A DNA stretch of 64,000 nt from Olivibacter jilunii (GCF_900607235.1 NZ_LR027848.1:1229241-1293240), one strand, 5' to 3'; positions 8,601-17,163 are shown, counted from the first letter of the stretch. Made by a program: numbers and translations. Notes: a model not told the origin generated them from the sequence alone.

Positions 8601-9185
8601 CTAATACCGAGGAACTTTGAATTGTCCATCTGAAATAATGACTGTTCCTATTAAAACATTCGTGCCGCTGCTGCTGTCGTACCAGCTCAATGTGCCGGAA
8701 ATGGTACCACTGATATGCGTGTTGGTAATCTCGGTAAATTCAATAAAGGCAGGTTCATACAAGCCATGCATATTCTGGTCGCCCATTCCCGAAGCTGAAA
8801 ACAGGTGACCATCCGCGTCGTAATATCCCAATGTGAACATGAAATTGGGGTAATCGTCACCTGCATCAGGAATATTGCTATAGCTAACTCCTTTAGAAAA
8901 TTCTTCCGTGTCACTCATGATAAAAGTGAGCGTATGGGTCTGCGGTTGATAGATGTCTTTCATCCCGGCTACATGGATGGTGTGGGTACGGGCGTTTTCA
9001 TCATAGCCCATAGTACCTGTAAGATTGATCTGGTCTGTTTGCATCGGGTATTCGATTTGTGTACCATCAACTTTGAATCGAAAGTAATAGTCTGAAGACA
9101 TATCCGGTCCGGGGTCACTTTTAGAACATCCGCAAAATAGCAAAACAGCCAGCATGAGGCTTGATGCATAAATCAATTTTTTCAT
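8601..9185 (-). CDS. Secreted lipoprotein of unknown function
   Basis: A 194-residue lipoprotein: MKKLIYASSLMLAVLLFCGCSKS signal with lipobox Cys about residue 19, then a beta-rich domain (YYFRFKVDGTQIEYP, THTIHVAGMKD, GTISGTLSWYDSSSGTNVLIG). The domain resembles the small surface lipoproteins of Bacteroidota that follow WG-repeat or TPR genes, but no named family is claimed. The start at 9185 is chosen because it opens directly onto the signal peptide; the open frame extends 29 codons upstream without a good start. It lies 37 bp after the WG-repeat gene on the same strand. Confidence 0.75.
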   Translation of the reverse strand: MKKLIYASSLMLAVLLFCGCSKSDPGPDMSSDYYFRFKVDGTQIEYPMQTDQINLTGTMGYDENARTHTIHVAGMKDIYQPQTHTLTFIMSDTEEFSKGVSYSNIPDAGDDYPNFMFTLGYYDADGHLFSASGMGDQNMHGLYEPAFIEFTEITNTHISGTISGTLSWYDSSSGTNVLIGTVIISDGQFKVPRY

Positions 9186-9222
9186 TTGTTGAATATTATT
9201 TAAAAGGTTTCTTGCTGTTCTA

Positions 9223-10707
9223 CTACCATGTGCTTCCTTTACTTTGAAGAACGATCCATTCTCCCTGTTCATTGATGTATCCCTTTTTGGTCTCTATGAT
9301 TTTATGACCGCTTTTTTCAACAATATTATCTATTTCTGCATAGGCCAGATGAGAAACCGGATCAAAATAACCTAAACGCGAAAATGCAGGCATCACCACC
9401 TGACCTGTCGCCAAGTTAATGAACCCTATATGGGCAGAAGGATTGATCGAAAAGTAAATCTTCGGATTGCTTTCTCCTATTACACTGAACAGCCCTTTCC
9501 CGGTGTGTCGCTTTCCGTTGCCACGATCATAATAAGCCCCTTTAAAATGAGCAACTCCAGCAATACCATAGCGTGCAAAAAAGTCGGCCTTGGGAATGAT
9601 GCGGAAGGTAGTGTCCATCACATAAAACCCACCTATGCTGCTCATCATGCCATAGTCCTGAAAATCTCCAAAGGTTACATTGTTTAGCCCATATTTTTTC
9701 CTGTCGGCCATCGTAATGGTAAAAATCAATTTTCCTGCTTTATTGATATAGCCATACTCAAATTCACTTTTATCCTTGGGTTCCACTTTGGCATATCCAC
9801 ACCAGAAATCGGACGGGCGCTTTGAGAACATACATGGAATGATTAACTTACCATCACTATTGATATAGCCATATTTTATCTGGCCAAACTGGTCCCGTTG
9901 ACCCACCAGTGCCATACCGTTACTGAATGGCCTCGCTTCGTCGTACACTGCCTCGGTTATACTTTCTCCGTTCAACCGCGCGTAGCCTGATTTCCAGGTG
10001 TTACCGCTATATGCGGAATATATGCCGATCCCTTCCCGAATATATCCCAGTTGTTTTTCATGCTGATAGACCTGTCCATCACTGGTCATATAGTAGAACA
10101 GGGTTGGGTGATGGCCTTGCGCATTTCTAGGTCTGTTATATAAAGTCTTTGTTTTGATCAAAATGGATTTGCTTTCATCAAATGAAAGACTGGAGCTGTT
10201 TTCCACCGTAGGGCCAGTAAGCTCCTTCCCTCCCGCGTTCATGAAATGTGTAAATCCTTCTTTTTCATTTGGGGCAAACTGGAAAATGCCATTAGCTGAG
10301 ACGTTATCATTGAAAAAACTATACGTATTGTCCAGCGCAAAGAAACGATACCGGTTGAACGGTACGACGATATTTCCCTTTGCATCGATCATGGCTGTAG
10401 CGGTTCCTTTTTGGATAATGGCTTTGCCTTTATTGAAGTCACATAAGCGGTCAGCTTCAATGTAAACTACATCGGCAGCCAATTTATCACCGACTATCTG
10501 GTTCCGACTTCGCGAAATAGACTGGTTCTCATTTTTTTCTATAGACTGGCTGTTATCGGTCCCTTTCTTCTTAAAGATCCCTTTCAGTTCTTCAAACGAT
10601 TCTTTCAGCGTAGGATTAGAAGTTTTTTTTGAAACCTGGCCATACGAAGGCGCATTTGACAGTAATATAATTAACAGCAGAAAGTTATATGGGTGAAACT
10701 TTAACAT
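9223..10707 (-). CDS. WG-repeat protein, secreted
   Basis: A 494-residue exported protein with a signal peptide (FLLLIILLSNAPSYGQ). From about residue 150 it has repeated WG-type units built on the pattern GYINxxGKxIIPxxF: YGYINSDGKLIIP, YGYINKAGKLIF, IGFINLATGQVVMP and KGYINEQGEWIV. WG repeats form beta-rich surfaces thought to bind ligands or partners; the role here is unknown. The gene lies 12 bp downstream of the membrane-protein gene at 10720-11412 and upstream of a lipoprotein, so the three probably form one operon. Confidence 0.85.
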   Translation of the reverse strand: MLKFHPYNFLLLIILLSNAPSYGQVSKKTSNPTLKESFEELKGIFKKKGTDNSQSIEKNENQSISRSRNQIVGDKLAADVVYIEADRLCDFNKGKAIIQKGTATAMIDAKGNIVVPFNRYRFFALDNTYSFFNDNVSANGIFQFAPNEKEGFTHFMNAGGKELTGPTVENSSSLSFDESKSILIKTKTLYNRPRNAQGHHPTLFYYMTSDGQVYQHEKQLGYIREGIGIYSAYSGNTWKSGYARLNGESITEAVYDEARPFSNGMALVGQRDQFGQIKYGYINSDGKLIIPCMFSKRPSDFWCGYAKVEPKDKSEFEYGYINKAGKLIFTITMADRKKYGLNNVTFGDFQDYGMMSSIGGFYVMDTTFRIIPKADFFARYGIAGVAHFKGAYYDRGNGKRHTGKGLFSVIGESNPKIYFSINPSAHIGFINLATGQVVMPAFSRLGYFDPVSHLAYAEIDNIVEKSGHKIIETKKGYINEQGEWIVLQSKGSTW

Positions 10708-10719
10708 GATGAATGTGAT

Positions 10720-11412
10720 TTAAAATGGTGTGGAAGGTGTTAGTAGGGACTGTGCAATTTTCATGGTTAAATAGCCTGCAAGGAGGATGGCAATGGGTGA
10801 AATATACCACCCTATAGTATCGCTGGTTCCGCTTGCGCGAAGTGATTGCTGGAAAATATTGACCATAAACAGGTAGATATACAGCACCAAAATCAGCAAA
10901 AATCCAATGCGCTGAATAATGCCTCCCGGACTCATCAGGTCGTACATATCCAAGCCGTTACCGAATATTCTTACCAGCAACAATATGAAAAGAAGCAAAA
11001 TGAGGCCGACACCACACAGCGCTCCGGTTAACAGTTCCTGTTTGAAAGCAGGTTTCCCATTGAAGGTTTTTATACCGAAGGACAGCAGACTGACCAGCAA
11101 CACGAAGATACCGGCAAGCAGAGCAAATTTAAACAGTGCGCCGAAGGAGAGCATTTCCCGGAGGTATTTTCCGGCAAGGAGATAAGGGCCGATAAAATAC
11201 AGGAGCATCGTGGTGCCGATCAGAAGCAGGGCATTCCCATAAGTTCCTGCCCCTTCCCCCTTAAATATCCGGCAGGTTCCATTAATAGGCTCTATAAAGA
11301 CGGTTTTCAAAAGTGCCGGAAGCTGTTTTTTATAAAAGTCTTTCAGATTCTCCCTGTTCATAAGCCCTTTGAGATCATCGCTGCCAGGACCGGATTGATT
11401 ACTGTTTTTCAT
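10720..11412 (-). CDS. Yip1-like polytopic membrane protein
   Basis: A 230-residue inner-membrane protein. After a soluble N-terminus with the phrase LLKTVFIEPINGTCRIFKGEG come five hydrophobic segments (about residues 61-80, 93-113, 127-150, 168-190, 203-222). The pattern of an amphipathic 'P..T.R.I' entry helix followed by five helices is that of Yip1-related bacterial proteins. Function unknown. It is first in the probable three-gene operon and divergent from the histidine-kinase gene. Confidence 0.65.
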   Translation of the reverse strand: MKNSNQSGPGSDDLKGLMNRENLKDFYKKQLPALLKTVFIEPINGTCRIFKGEGAGTYGNALLLIGTTMLLYFIGPYLLAGKYLREMLSFGALFKFALLAGIFVLLVSLLSFGIKTFNGKPAFKQELLTGALCGVGLILLLFILLLVRIFGNGLDMYDLMSPGGIIQRIGFLLILVLYIYLFMVNIFQQSLRASGTSDTIGWYISPIAILLAGYLTMKIAQSLLTPSTPF

Positions 11413-11526
11413 AAGCTGTTTGATTGATTCCTTCCCAAAATTAGCAGATGTAAGAAATGGTGAAAGTCAGAATGATTATATGCCGGTTTTGGATGATTTA
11501 CTGCCTGGGACTATTTATTTTATGAG

Positions 11527-11568
11527 GCATATGATTATTGCATATGACACAAATTTTGTCTAAGTTTG
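11527..11568 (+). promoter_or_regulatory. Promoter with direct repeat ahead of the LytS-type kinase
   Basis: ATTG (11537-11540), 20 bp, then TAAGTTTG (11561-11568) fits the Bacteroidota promoter form; transcription would start about 40 bp before the ATG at 11611. Two copies of GCATATGA (11527-11534 and 11540-11547) lie in direct orientation 13 bp apart across the -33 box. LytTR regulators typically bind direct repeats with about this spacing, so feedback by the downstream regulator is possible. Confidence 0.45.
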
Positions 11569-11610
11569 GTTATTTGTCAACTTTGTTATGCCCCCTTAAT
11601 CCTTTAGGCA

Positions 11611-13656
11611 ATGAAGCCGGTGCTTATTTTTTTTATGATGCTGTTGGTTGGTTTGCAGGGATTTTCTCAGCAATTGCAACGGGAAATAGATTCTCTCAAC
11701 CTTTTACTAACGCAAAATCTGCAGCAAGATACCGTAAGGGTGATCCTGCTTACTGAGCTCGCCTTTAATTATCATTATACCGATCCGGATAAAGGGCTGC
11801 AACGGGCAAAAGAGGCAGAAGAACTGGCAGGGGAGCTTCATTTTCTGCGGGGAATGGCGATGGCCTATAGCCGGATGGGAATCAATTACTGGGCCAAAGG
11901 GCAGGATTCACTGGCAATGCTGGCAACCGGTAAAGCCCTAGATATCTACCGGGAATCGGGTAACCGCCTGAGCTATGCCAAGACGCTCAATAACCGGGCC
12001 CTGAATTATTTTGCCCTGGGTGAATACGCCGAGGCCCTGCGTGATCATGAAGATGCGCTGGAGGTCTTTCGATCGCTTGACTATCCAGCCGGTATCAGGC
12101 ATTCTTATAACAATATTGGAACGGTCTTTATGACGATAAATGACTATCGGCGTGCTATGGATGCTTATGTCGCAGGATTAAAGGTGAATAGACCGGAAGA
12201 TAAAGGCCTTGAAGCAAACCTGCTCAGTAATATTGGTCTGGTACTCAAAAACCAGCGACAGTACCGCAAAGCGCTTGACTATGAACAACGGGCTCTTCGG
12301 CTGTATGAGCAACAGGGCAACCAACGAGGCCTCGCGCTTTGTTATGCCAATATCGGCTCGCTCCATGACTTTCTGAAGCAGCCTCAGCAGGCCCTGGAAT
12401 ATTACAATCGTTCCTTAGATCTTAACAAAAAGGCGGGCGATGCTTACGGAATTGCCTCTGATAAAACCAATATCGGAATCACCTTACGGGATATGGGTGA
12501 GCCGGAAGCATCTCTCGCATATTTGCAAGAGGCCGTGGGTGCTTACAGGAACCTGGATGACAAAGGCAACCAGTCACTTGCCCTCATTGCTTTGGCAGCC
12601 GCCAAAGGTAGTCTCGCCCGTAACAGGGAGGAGAAAATAGAAGTACTGAAATTGCAGCAAGAGGCTTTAAAGCTTGCAGAAGAAAGTAAAGTTCCTTTAA
12701 GAGAAAGCGAGGCTTTGGGTGCGGTTAGCAAAACCTATGAAGCGCTTGGCAGGTACCGGGAGGCGCTGGAGATGTACAGACGCCATGTGACTGTCAATGA
12801 TACCATATTCAATGAAGAAAAGACGAGAGAAATTACCCGTAAACAGGTCTCCTTTGAATTTGAGAAAGAACAGGCTGTGGCACATGCAGAGATAAGGCGG
12901 CAGAAGATGATCCGTAACGCGACCATGCTTGGCGGCAGTGGCGTGTTACTGGCATCCGTTGCTGCTTTTGTTTTTTACAAACGCCGTAAGGACCTTAAGA
13001 TCCAGAAACAGGAAGCAGAATATAAAGCCCTCGTGGCCGAGACAGAGCTACAGGTACTCAGGAGCCAGTTGAATCCCCATTTCATCTTCAATTCGCTCAA
13101 TTCTATTGGCGATTATATGGTTAACAAGGGAAGCCGCGAAAGCCAGGACTATCTGGCCGATTTTGCAAGGCTTATGCGCATGACCCTGGAATATTCTTAC
13201 CAAAGCGAGATTCCCCTGCGGGAGGACCTGAGCTTTCTTACACTCTATCTTGAATTGGAAAAAAGACGGTTGGCCAATCAATTATTTGACTATCGCATAG
13301 AGGTGGCAGATAATGTAGATCAGGATAATGTGATGGTGCCCCCCTTACTATTGCAACCTTTTATTGAAAACAGCATTAAGCATGGATTCGCATTCACGGA
13401 GGTAGCGGGATTAGTACGTATCTCAATAAATAAAGATAACCAGCAATTGGTTTGTTCTATAGATGATAACGGAACCGGAATAAAAAATAAGGAAGATAGA
13501 GGCAACCGAAAGTCCCGCGGGTTATCAATTTCGGAGAAAAGAGTGGCTTTGTTCGCACGTCAGCATAAGGGGCAGGGACATATGAAGCTGATTGATAAAC
13601 AGGAAGTGCAGGGCACGCGGATAGAAGTTAATTTGCCACTTGTGTTCAGATTTTAA
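11611..13656 (+). CDS. TPR-containing sensor histidine kinase (LytS/YehU type)
   Basis: A 681-residue sensor kinase. An N-terminal signal peptide (MMLLVGLQGFSQQ) leads into about eight tetratricopeptide repeats (residues 40-400: ALNNRALNYFALGEYAEALR, YNNIGTVF, YANIGSLHDFLKQPQQALEYY). A single transmembrane helix follows (about 437-457), then a coiled coil and a His_kinase domain with LRSQLNPHFIFNSLNSIG, His490 the likely phosphoacceptor, and an ATP-binding region (PPLLLQPFIENSIKHG, DDNGTGI). Periplasmic TPRs are the presumed sensor. The response regulator starts 12 bp downstream; this is a standard pair. Confidence 0.92.
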   Translation: MKPVLIFFMMLLVGLQGFSQQLQREIDSLNLLLTQNLQQDTVRVILLTELAFNYHYTDPDKGLQRAKEAEELAGELHFLRGMAMAYSRMGINYWAKGQDSLAMLATGKALDIYRESGNRLSYAKTLNNRALNYFALGEYAEALRDHEDALEVFRSLDYPAGIRHSYNNIGTVFMTINDYRRAMDAYVAGLKVNRPEDKGLEANLLSNIGLVLKNQRQYRKALDYEQRALRLYEQQGNQRGLALCYANIGSLHDFLKQPQQALEYYNRSLDLNKKAGDAYGIASDKTNIGITLRDMGEPEASLAYLQEAVGAYRNLDDKGNQSLALIALAAAKGSLARNREEKIEVLKLQQEALKLAEESKVPLRESEALGAVSKTYEALGRYREALEMYRRHVTVNDTIFNEEKTREITRKQVSFEFEKEQAVAHAEIRRQKMIRNATMLGGSGVLLASVAAFVFYKRRKDLKIQKQEAEYKALVAETELQVLRSQLNPHFIFNSLNSIGDYMVNKGSRESQDYLADFARLMRMTLEYSYQSEIPLREDLSFLTLYLELEKRRLANQLFDYRIEVADNVDQDNVMVPPLLLQPFIENSIKHGFAFTEVAGLVRISINKDNQQLVCSIDDNGTGIKNKEDRGNRKSRGLSISEKRVALFARQHKGQGHMKLIDKQEVQGTRIEVNLPLVFRF

Positions 13657-13667
13657 ATTTTTAATCC

Positions 13668-14423
13668 ATGAGAATCGCCATTGTAGATGATGAACAGCAT
13701 TGTGTCGACCGGCTGATGTCCTTACTTGAGCCTGAAATAAGTTCGGGTAGCAGCGTTCATGTGTTTAAGACTTTTACTGAGGCTGTAGTTGGAATTGATA
13801 CCCTGCAGCCCGAAATTTTATTCCTGGATGTTCAGCTTCATGGTAAGACGGGTTTTGATGTGTTGCAGCATATTTCCTTTAAGGGATTCAGCCTGATTTT
13901 TACTACGGCCTATGAACAGTATGCCGTCCATGCTTTTAAGTTCAGCGCATTGGATTACCTGTTAAAGCCGCTCAGACGGGTTGATCTAAGTTCGGCCCTT
14001 GAACAAGCAAAAAAAAGGATGGAAGAAAAGCAGTTCACAGAGAAGCTTAAGGTGCTGTTTTCCCACCTTTCACCTGCCGGGAAATCAAAAAGAATCAGCA
14101 TCGCCACCATGGAAGGCTATATTTTTCTTGAAATAAACCGGGTCATCCGCTGCCAGGCCGATGTGAACTATACGTATATTTATACTTTGGACGGCGATAA
14201 ATACACGGCATCTAAAACATTGAAATACTTCGAGGATCTGTTAACGGAGTATAATTTTTTCCGTGTACATAATTCACACCTGATAAACCTGGAGCATGTC
14301 TGTAAATATAATAAAGGTAAAGGGGGCTATATAACGTTGTCAGATCATTCAAAAATTGAAGTGTCAACCAGAAGACGAGATGCGTTCTTACAGGCATGCC
14401 GTATATTACATGCAGATCTGTGA
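13668..14423 (+). CDS. LytTR-family response regulator
   Basis: A 251-residue regulator with an N-terminal receiver domain (acidic pair Asp7/Asp8, phosphoacceptor Asp54 in ILFLDVQL, Lys in YLLKPLRR) and a C-terminal LytTR DNA-binding domain (ISIATMEGYIFLEINRVIRCQADVNYTYIYT ... FFRVHNSHLINLEHV). It should be phosphorylated by the adjacent kinase and bind direct-repeat sites. Candidate target: the GCATATGA pair in front of the kinase gene and, since the region is divergent, possibly the WG-repeat operon. Confidence 0.92.
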   Translation: MRIAIVDDEQHCVDRLMSLLEPEISSGSSVHVFKTFTEAVVGIDTLQPEILFLDVQLHGKTGFDVLQHISFKGFSLIFTTAYEQYAVHAFKFSALDYLLKPLRRVDLSSALEQAKKRMEEKQFTEKLKVLFSHLSPAGKSKRISIATMEGYIFLEINRVIRCQADVNYTYIYTLDGDKYTASKTLKYFEDLLTEYNFFRVHNSHLINLEHVCKYNKGKGGYITLSDHSKIEVSTRRRDAFLQACRILHADL

Positions 14424-14449
14424 ATATATAGGTGATATTTTCTAAAAAA

Positions 14450-14640
14450 GATAAAATATTATAAAGTTGGCCTGTCATCAGCCCTTATACAAAAAGATAA
14501 ATGCAGTAGCCCGGCTACAGGCCGGACATAGTGGAGGTGAGCAAAAAATACTTTATAATTTTGGTGGCGTAGATAATAACATTATACCACGTACGGATAC
14601 TGCTGTTCAATTTTCGCAAGATGCCCCTTATGCTTTTTAG
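14450..14640 (+). pseudogene. Unidentified C-terminal gene fragment
   Basis: After an in-frame stop at about 14447 a frame with no start codon runs to a TAG at about 14640. It contains QPLYKKINAVARLQAGHSGG and later FGGVDNNIIPRTDTAVQFSQ and DAPYAF. Composition is protein-like and the stop is followed by unrelated DNA, so it may be the tail of a lost gene. The family is not recognised; a polymorphic-toxin tail is only a guess. Confidence 0.3.
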
Positions 14641-14676
14641 TCATTAACTGGAGATAGCAATTTTTGCTTTCATTTT

Positions 14677-15216
14677 TCAAGTGTACTCTTTAAATTCTTC
14701 CGAGCCAATTCGATACCAATTGCACTTGATTCCATTTAGAAAGAACACCTCTTCGTACTTCAAGCCTATTTTGGTTAATATTTTATTCGATCCTGTATTG
14801 TTGCAATCTGCGATCGCAAAGATCTCTGGTAAATTGAGCTTGTCAAAACCGTATGAGAGCGTTGCTTTTGCAGCTTCTGTTGCATAACCCCGTCCCCAGA
14901 ATTTTTTTATTAGCCTATAACCTAGATCATAGTAATCAATATGATTATTGATCGTCTCTTTAATCAGCTTTAAACCTGCCCATCCTATAAATTGATTCGA
15001 GCTTCGCTCCACTACTGCCCAACGGCCAATCTTATTTTCGATATACTGCTGCCGTATGAAATCAATGTTTTTCCTTGCTTCTTCTTTGTTCTTTACAGGA
15101 TTGTTTCCTAAGTATTTATGTACCTCATGGTCGGAATCCAGTTCGAACATTCCATCAACATCTTCTGAAACGATTTCTCTTAGTATCAGCCTGTCTGTTT
15201 CTAAATAGGTTTTCAT
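14677..15216 (-). CDS. GNAT N-acetyltransferase (RimJ/RimL-like), copy 2
   Basis: A 179-residue paralogue of the enzyme at 2212-2751, same length, ATG start (MKTYLETDRLILREIV). GNAT features are intact: GWAGLKLI, the acetyl-CoA loop GRGYATEAAKATLSYGF and NTGSNKILTKIGL. In copy 1 the loop reads GMGYATE; this copy keeps the usual Arg/Gly-rich form (RGYATE). Substrate unknown. In this block the order is GNAT then SnoaL-like (moving upstream), whereas in the first block SnoaL-like, ORF6N and GNAT appear in the other order. Confidence 0.87.
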   Translation of the reverse strand: MKTYLETDRLILREIVSEDVDGMFELDSDHEVHKYLGNNPVKNKEEARKNIDFIRQQYIENKIGRWAVVERSSNQFIGWAGLKLIKETINNHIDYYDLGYRLIKKFWGRGYATEAAKATLSYGFDKLNLPEIFAIADCNNTGSNKILTKIGLKYEEVFFLNGIKCNWYRIGSEEFKEYT

Positions 15217-15245
15217 GCTAATAAGACAACATTGGTCCCTTAAAA

Positions 15246-15647
15246 TTACCCATAAACCTCCCCAAAAAATGCGTCCACCTTATGCTGATCTTCTGGGAAG
15301 TTATACACCTCTACGATTTTGCCGTTTTCAATCTTCCACAAAAGGCAAGACATATTATCAAGGTTGTTAGCTCCTTCGAGATTGCTCCAGTTGCGATGGC
15401 AGTCGATTACATACTGATCAGTTACGCCCATTACAATAGGAGAGGCCTGGAATGCGGCTTTGCTTAGTTGTCCAAGGTATTCTACTACGGCTGGTATACC
15501 AACCTTAGTGCCTGCTAGCGGATGCTTGCCCGGAATATGCCATTTGATGTCTTCTGCTAGTACATTGCCGAGTTGATCGATTTCATTGCTAGCGTAAATG
15601 CGGAAGAACTCATGTATCAGTGCTACGTTCGGATGATTTGTATTCAT
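15246..15647 (-). CDS. SnoaL-like / NTF2-fold protein, copy 2
   Basis: A 133-residue NTF2-fold protein nearly identical to the one at 1133-1519 (MNTNHPNVALIHEFFRIYAS start) but with the full C-terminus AFFGEVYG. It lies 29 bp upstream of the GNAT gene on the same strand, so co-expression is likely. This copy probably represents the ancestral length. Function cannot be specified beyond a small ligand-binding fold. Confidence 0.82.
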   Translation of the reverse strand: MNTNHPNVALIHEFFRIYASNEIDQLGNVLAEDIKWHIPGKHPLAGTKVGIPAVVEYLGQLSKAAFQASPIVMGVTDQYVIDCHRNWSNLEGANNLDNMSCLLWKIENGKIVEVYNFPEDQHKVDAFFGEVYG

Positions 15648-15726
15648 ATATTAGGTTTATGTGTTAGCTGTTTTTATTAATCGTTCTGTGTTCCGTTGTT
15701 TACCCTTGTAGAGAATAGATAGATTC

Positions 15727-15960
15727 CTACTTCCTTACTGCACCATTATTTTTATTGGTCTTGTTTGCTAAAAGGTACCCAACACATCCAAACAGCGGCA
15801 CCGAAAGAATAATGATAAGCCAGACAATGCGCTGTGTGGTTGTAAGCTGCGGATTAGTTATGCACTGGTATAGAGCGTAAATGCCGATCGCCATCACTGG
15901 AGCTACAAACAAGAGCATTACCATTTCTGAAGAGCCGATGTTTAGGAAACAAAGTGTCAT
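15727..15960 (-). CDS. PLDc_N-domain small membrane protein
   Basis: A 77-residue two-helix membrane protein of the PLDc_N type: CFLNIGSSEMVMLLFVAPVM, then IGIYALYQCITNPQLTTTQR and VWLIIILSVPLFGCVGYLLANK. It is the third copy of this small family in the window and closest to 3033-3245. No catalytic motif. Probable inner-membrane location; role unknown. Confidence 0.72.
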   Translation of the reverse strand: MTLCFLNIGSSEMVMLLFVAPVMAIGIYALYQCITNPQLTTTQRIVWLIIILSVPLFGCVGYLLANKTNKNNGAVRK

Positions 15961-16002
15961 ATCTCTTTAGTTTTTATATTTCCCACTTGTCCAGATTTTA
16001 CA

Positions 16003-16512
16003 TCATTTACTTCCTTTGTCATTGCCATCTCGTTCATATAAAGCCTTAAAAACTTCACTTGGTTTTTTGTCCAAAGCCAACGCAAGCAGATATATTTCAA
16101 AAGCATAAGGGCGTCTATCGTCACTCTTAACTAGCTTATTAAATCGAGTGCGTTCTATCCCAGTTTTATTCGCGATATCTCTTTGTTCTATCGTGAATTG
16201 CTCTATATAATTACCAAGTCTTGACAGCTTGCTACTATTCCCAATTTCTTTTTTATAGTCAGCTACCTTTAGGTCTCCGAAAATTACTTTGCAAGCGTCG
16301 TCAATGCTTCTGTCTATTTTTGTGATGATGTGAAAAAATTCATCGGCATACAATAGCGACGTTGCTTTAGTGCAAAGTGTATCCAGTCGTTCCAACGTAA
16401 TCTGTTCATCGGCTAAAATCATTTCCTCAAAGCCGTCAACGCGTAATAAATATTGTCCTAAAGGAGTTAATTTCTTTTCTTTTTTATTGTTATTATCTTG
16501 TCTGTCAAACAT
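16003..16512 (-). CDS. Putative HTH (XRE-like) regulator of accessory block
   Basis: A 169-residue protein whose C-terminal third (about 103-158) resembles a Cro/CI-type helix-turn-helix: IEQFTIEQRDIANKTGIERTRFNKLVKSDDRRPYAFEIYLLALALDKKPSEVF. The N-terminal half (GQYLLRVDGFEEMILADEQITLERLDTLCTK) is charged and helical, with no family recognised. The DNA-binding call rests on the HTH-like pattern alone. It is the likely terminal gene of a leftward transcript starting near 17.13 kb that first crosses a long hairpin and an XRE relic. Confidence 0.55.
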   Translation of the reverse strand: MFDRQDNNNKKEKKLTPLGQYLLRVDGFEEMILADEQITLERLDTLCTKATSLLYADEFFHIITKIDRSIDDACKVIFGDLKVADYKKEIGNSSKLSRLGNYIEQFTIEQRDIANKTGIERTRFNKLVKSDDRRPYAFEIYLLALALDKKPSEVFKALYERDGNDKGSK

Positions 16513-16654
16513 TTGACTATTATTAAAAATAAAATCAGCAATTATAGTTGCTATTTTTATTTTGATGTTTTATCTTTGTATTGTGAGTGTTAGTAATAGC
16601 ACCAACGATATTTTAACACATTAGCGATTTACGTTAATGTATACAGTCTCCAAT

Positions 16655-16781
16655 ATTTCGATTGGTACCCGAAGAGGAGGCGGTGAGATGAAAGCCTTTT
16701 TCCTTTCAAAAAGCTTATCTTTGCTTTTTGTGCAGGGAAGGGCCTCGCCGCTAATTGCTTTCGGGTACCAAACTTCGAAAT
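16655..16781. other. 127-nt long hairpin (nested inverted repeats), candidate structured RNA or transposon-like element
   Basis: Several helices nest collinearly. The outer stem is ATTTCGA plus TTGGTACCCGAA (16655-16673) against TTCGGGTACCAA (16760-16771) and TCGAAAT (16775-16781). The middle stem is GCGGTGAG (16680-16687) against CTCGCCGC (16744-16751), one G-U pair. The inner stem is CAAAAAGC (16707-16714) against GCTTTTTG (16723-16730). A further wobble-rich helix between middle and inner stems is possible. There is no open frame inside. No known class was recognised; no reverse transcriptase lies nearby, which argues against a retron. Confidence 0.6.
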
Positions 16782-16839
16782 GAGTAGTTAGTTTGTGAGG
16801 ATTCCTCCCTGCTTTTTTACTTACCGGAGACTCGTTTAA

Positions 16840-16985
16840 ACCTAACGAAAGATGAAAACGAGTTGTTCAAATAACCTAAAAAACCAACTAACTAAAACTC
16901 TCGCAAGTTCGGTTTGCGAAGTGGTTCCTGCACATGCAATGCCGCTTCAAAATCCTATTATCCTTATCATTACAGCTCCAACCTA
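16840..16985 (-). pseudogene. Remnant of XRE-family regulator, copy B
   Basis: Homologous to the decayed XRE gene at 5416-5640. Leftward reading gives TSQTELARVL in one frame, the usual start of a Cro/CI helix-turn-helix, but it falls apart within about 15 codons (LVSWFFRLFEQL, stop). Nucleotide similarity to copy A covers this stretch and the AT-rich leader up to about 17140. No functional product is expected. Confidence 0.4.
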
Positions 16986-17131
16986 ATCTCGTAAATCCTA
17001 TTCTTATTTTCGACTTGATGAGCTATTTATATAGCCCAAATGGGTGGATTATATTTGAAATTTTTTAACAAAAACACCTAAATCTAATTTAAAAAAATGA
17101 CGGTTTACGTTCATAGGGGATACCTATGTCT

Positions 17132-17163
17132 CAAATATAGGCTTTATAGGCATACGTGCCAAA
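17132..17163 (-). promoter_or_regulatory. Leftward Bacteroidota-type promoter
   Basis: On the minus strand TTTG (17160-17163) is followed after 20 bp by TATATTTG (17132-17139), an exact match to TTTG-N19/20-TAnnTTTG. Transcription would run left over the XRE relic and the long hairpin toward the HTH gene at 16003-16512. The copy at 5808-5815 keeps TATATTTG but has a weaker -33 box, and an IS inserted about 30 bp upstream of it. Just inside the transcript CATAGG/CCTATG forms a small hairpin. Confidence 0.55.

Noticed and set aside
16655-16781. Retron msr-msd
   Set aside because: No reverse transcriptase gene or fragment was found nearby on either strand.
16901-16921. Covarying RNA hairpin shared with 5577-5602 (TTGCAA / TCGCAA stems)
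   Set aside because: Both copies fall on the first helix of a decayed XRE gene (ELAR codons); the paired changes can be explained by coding-sequence drift.
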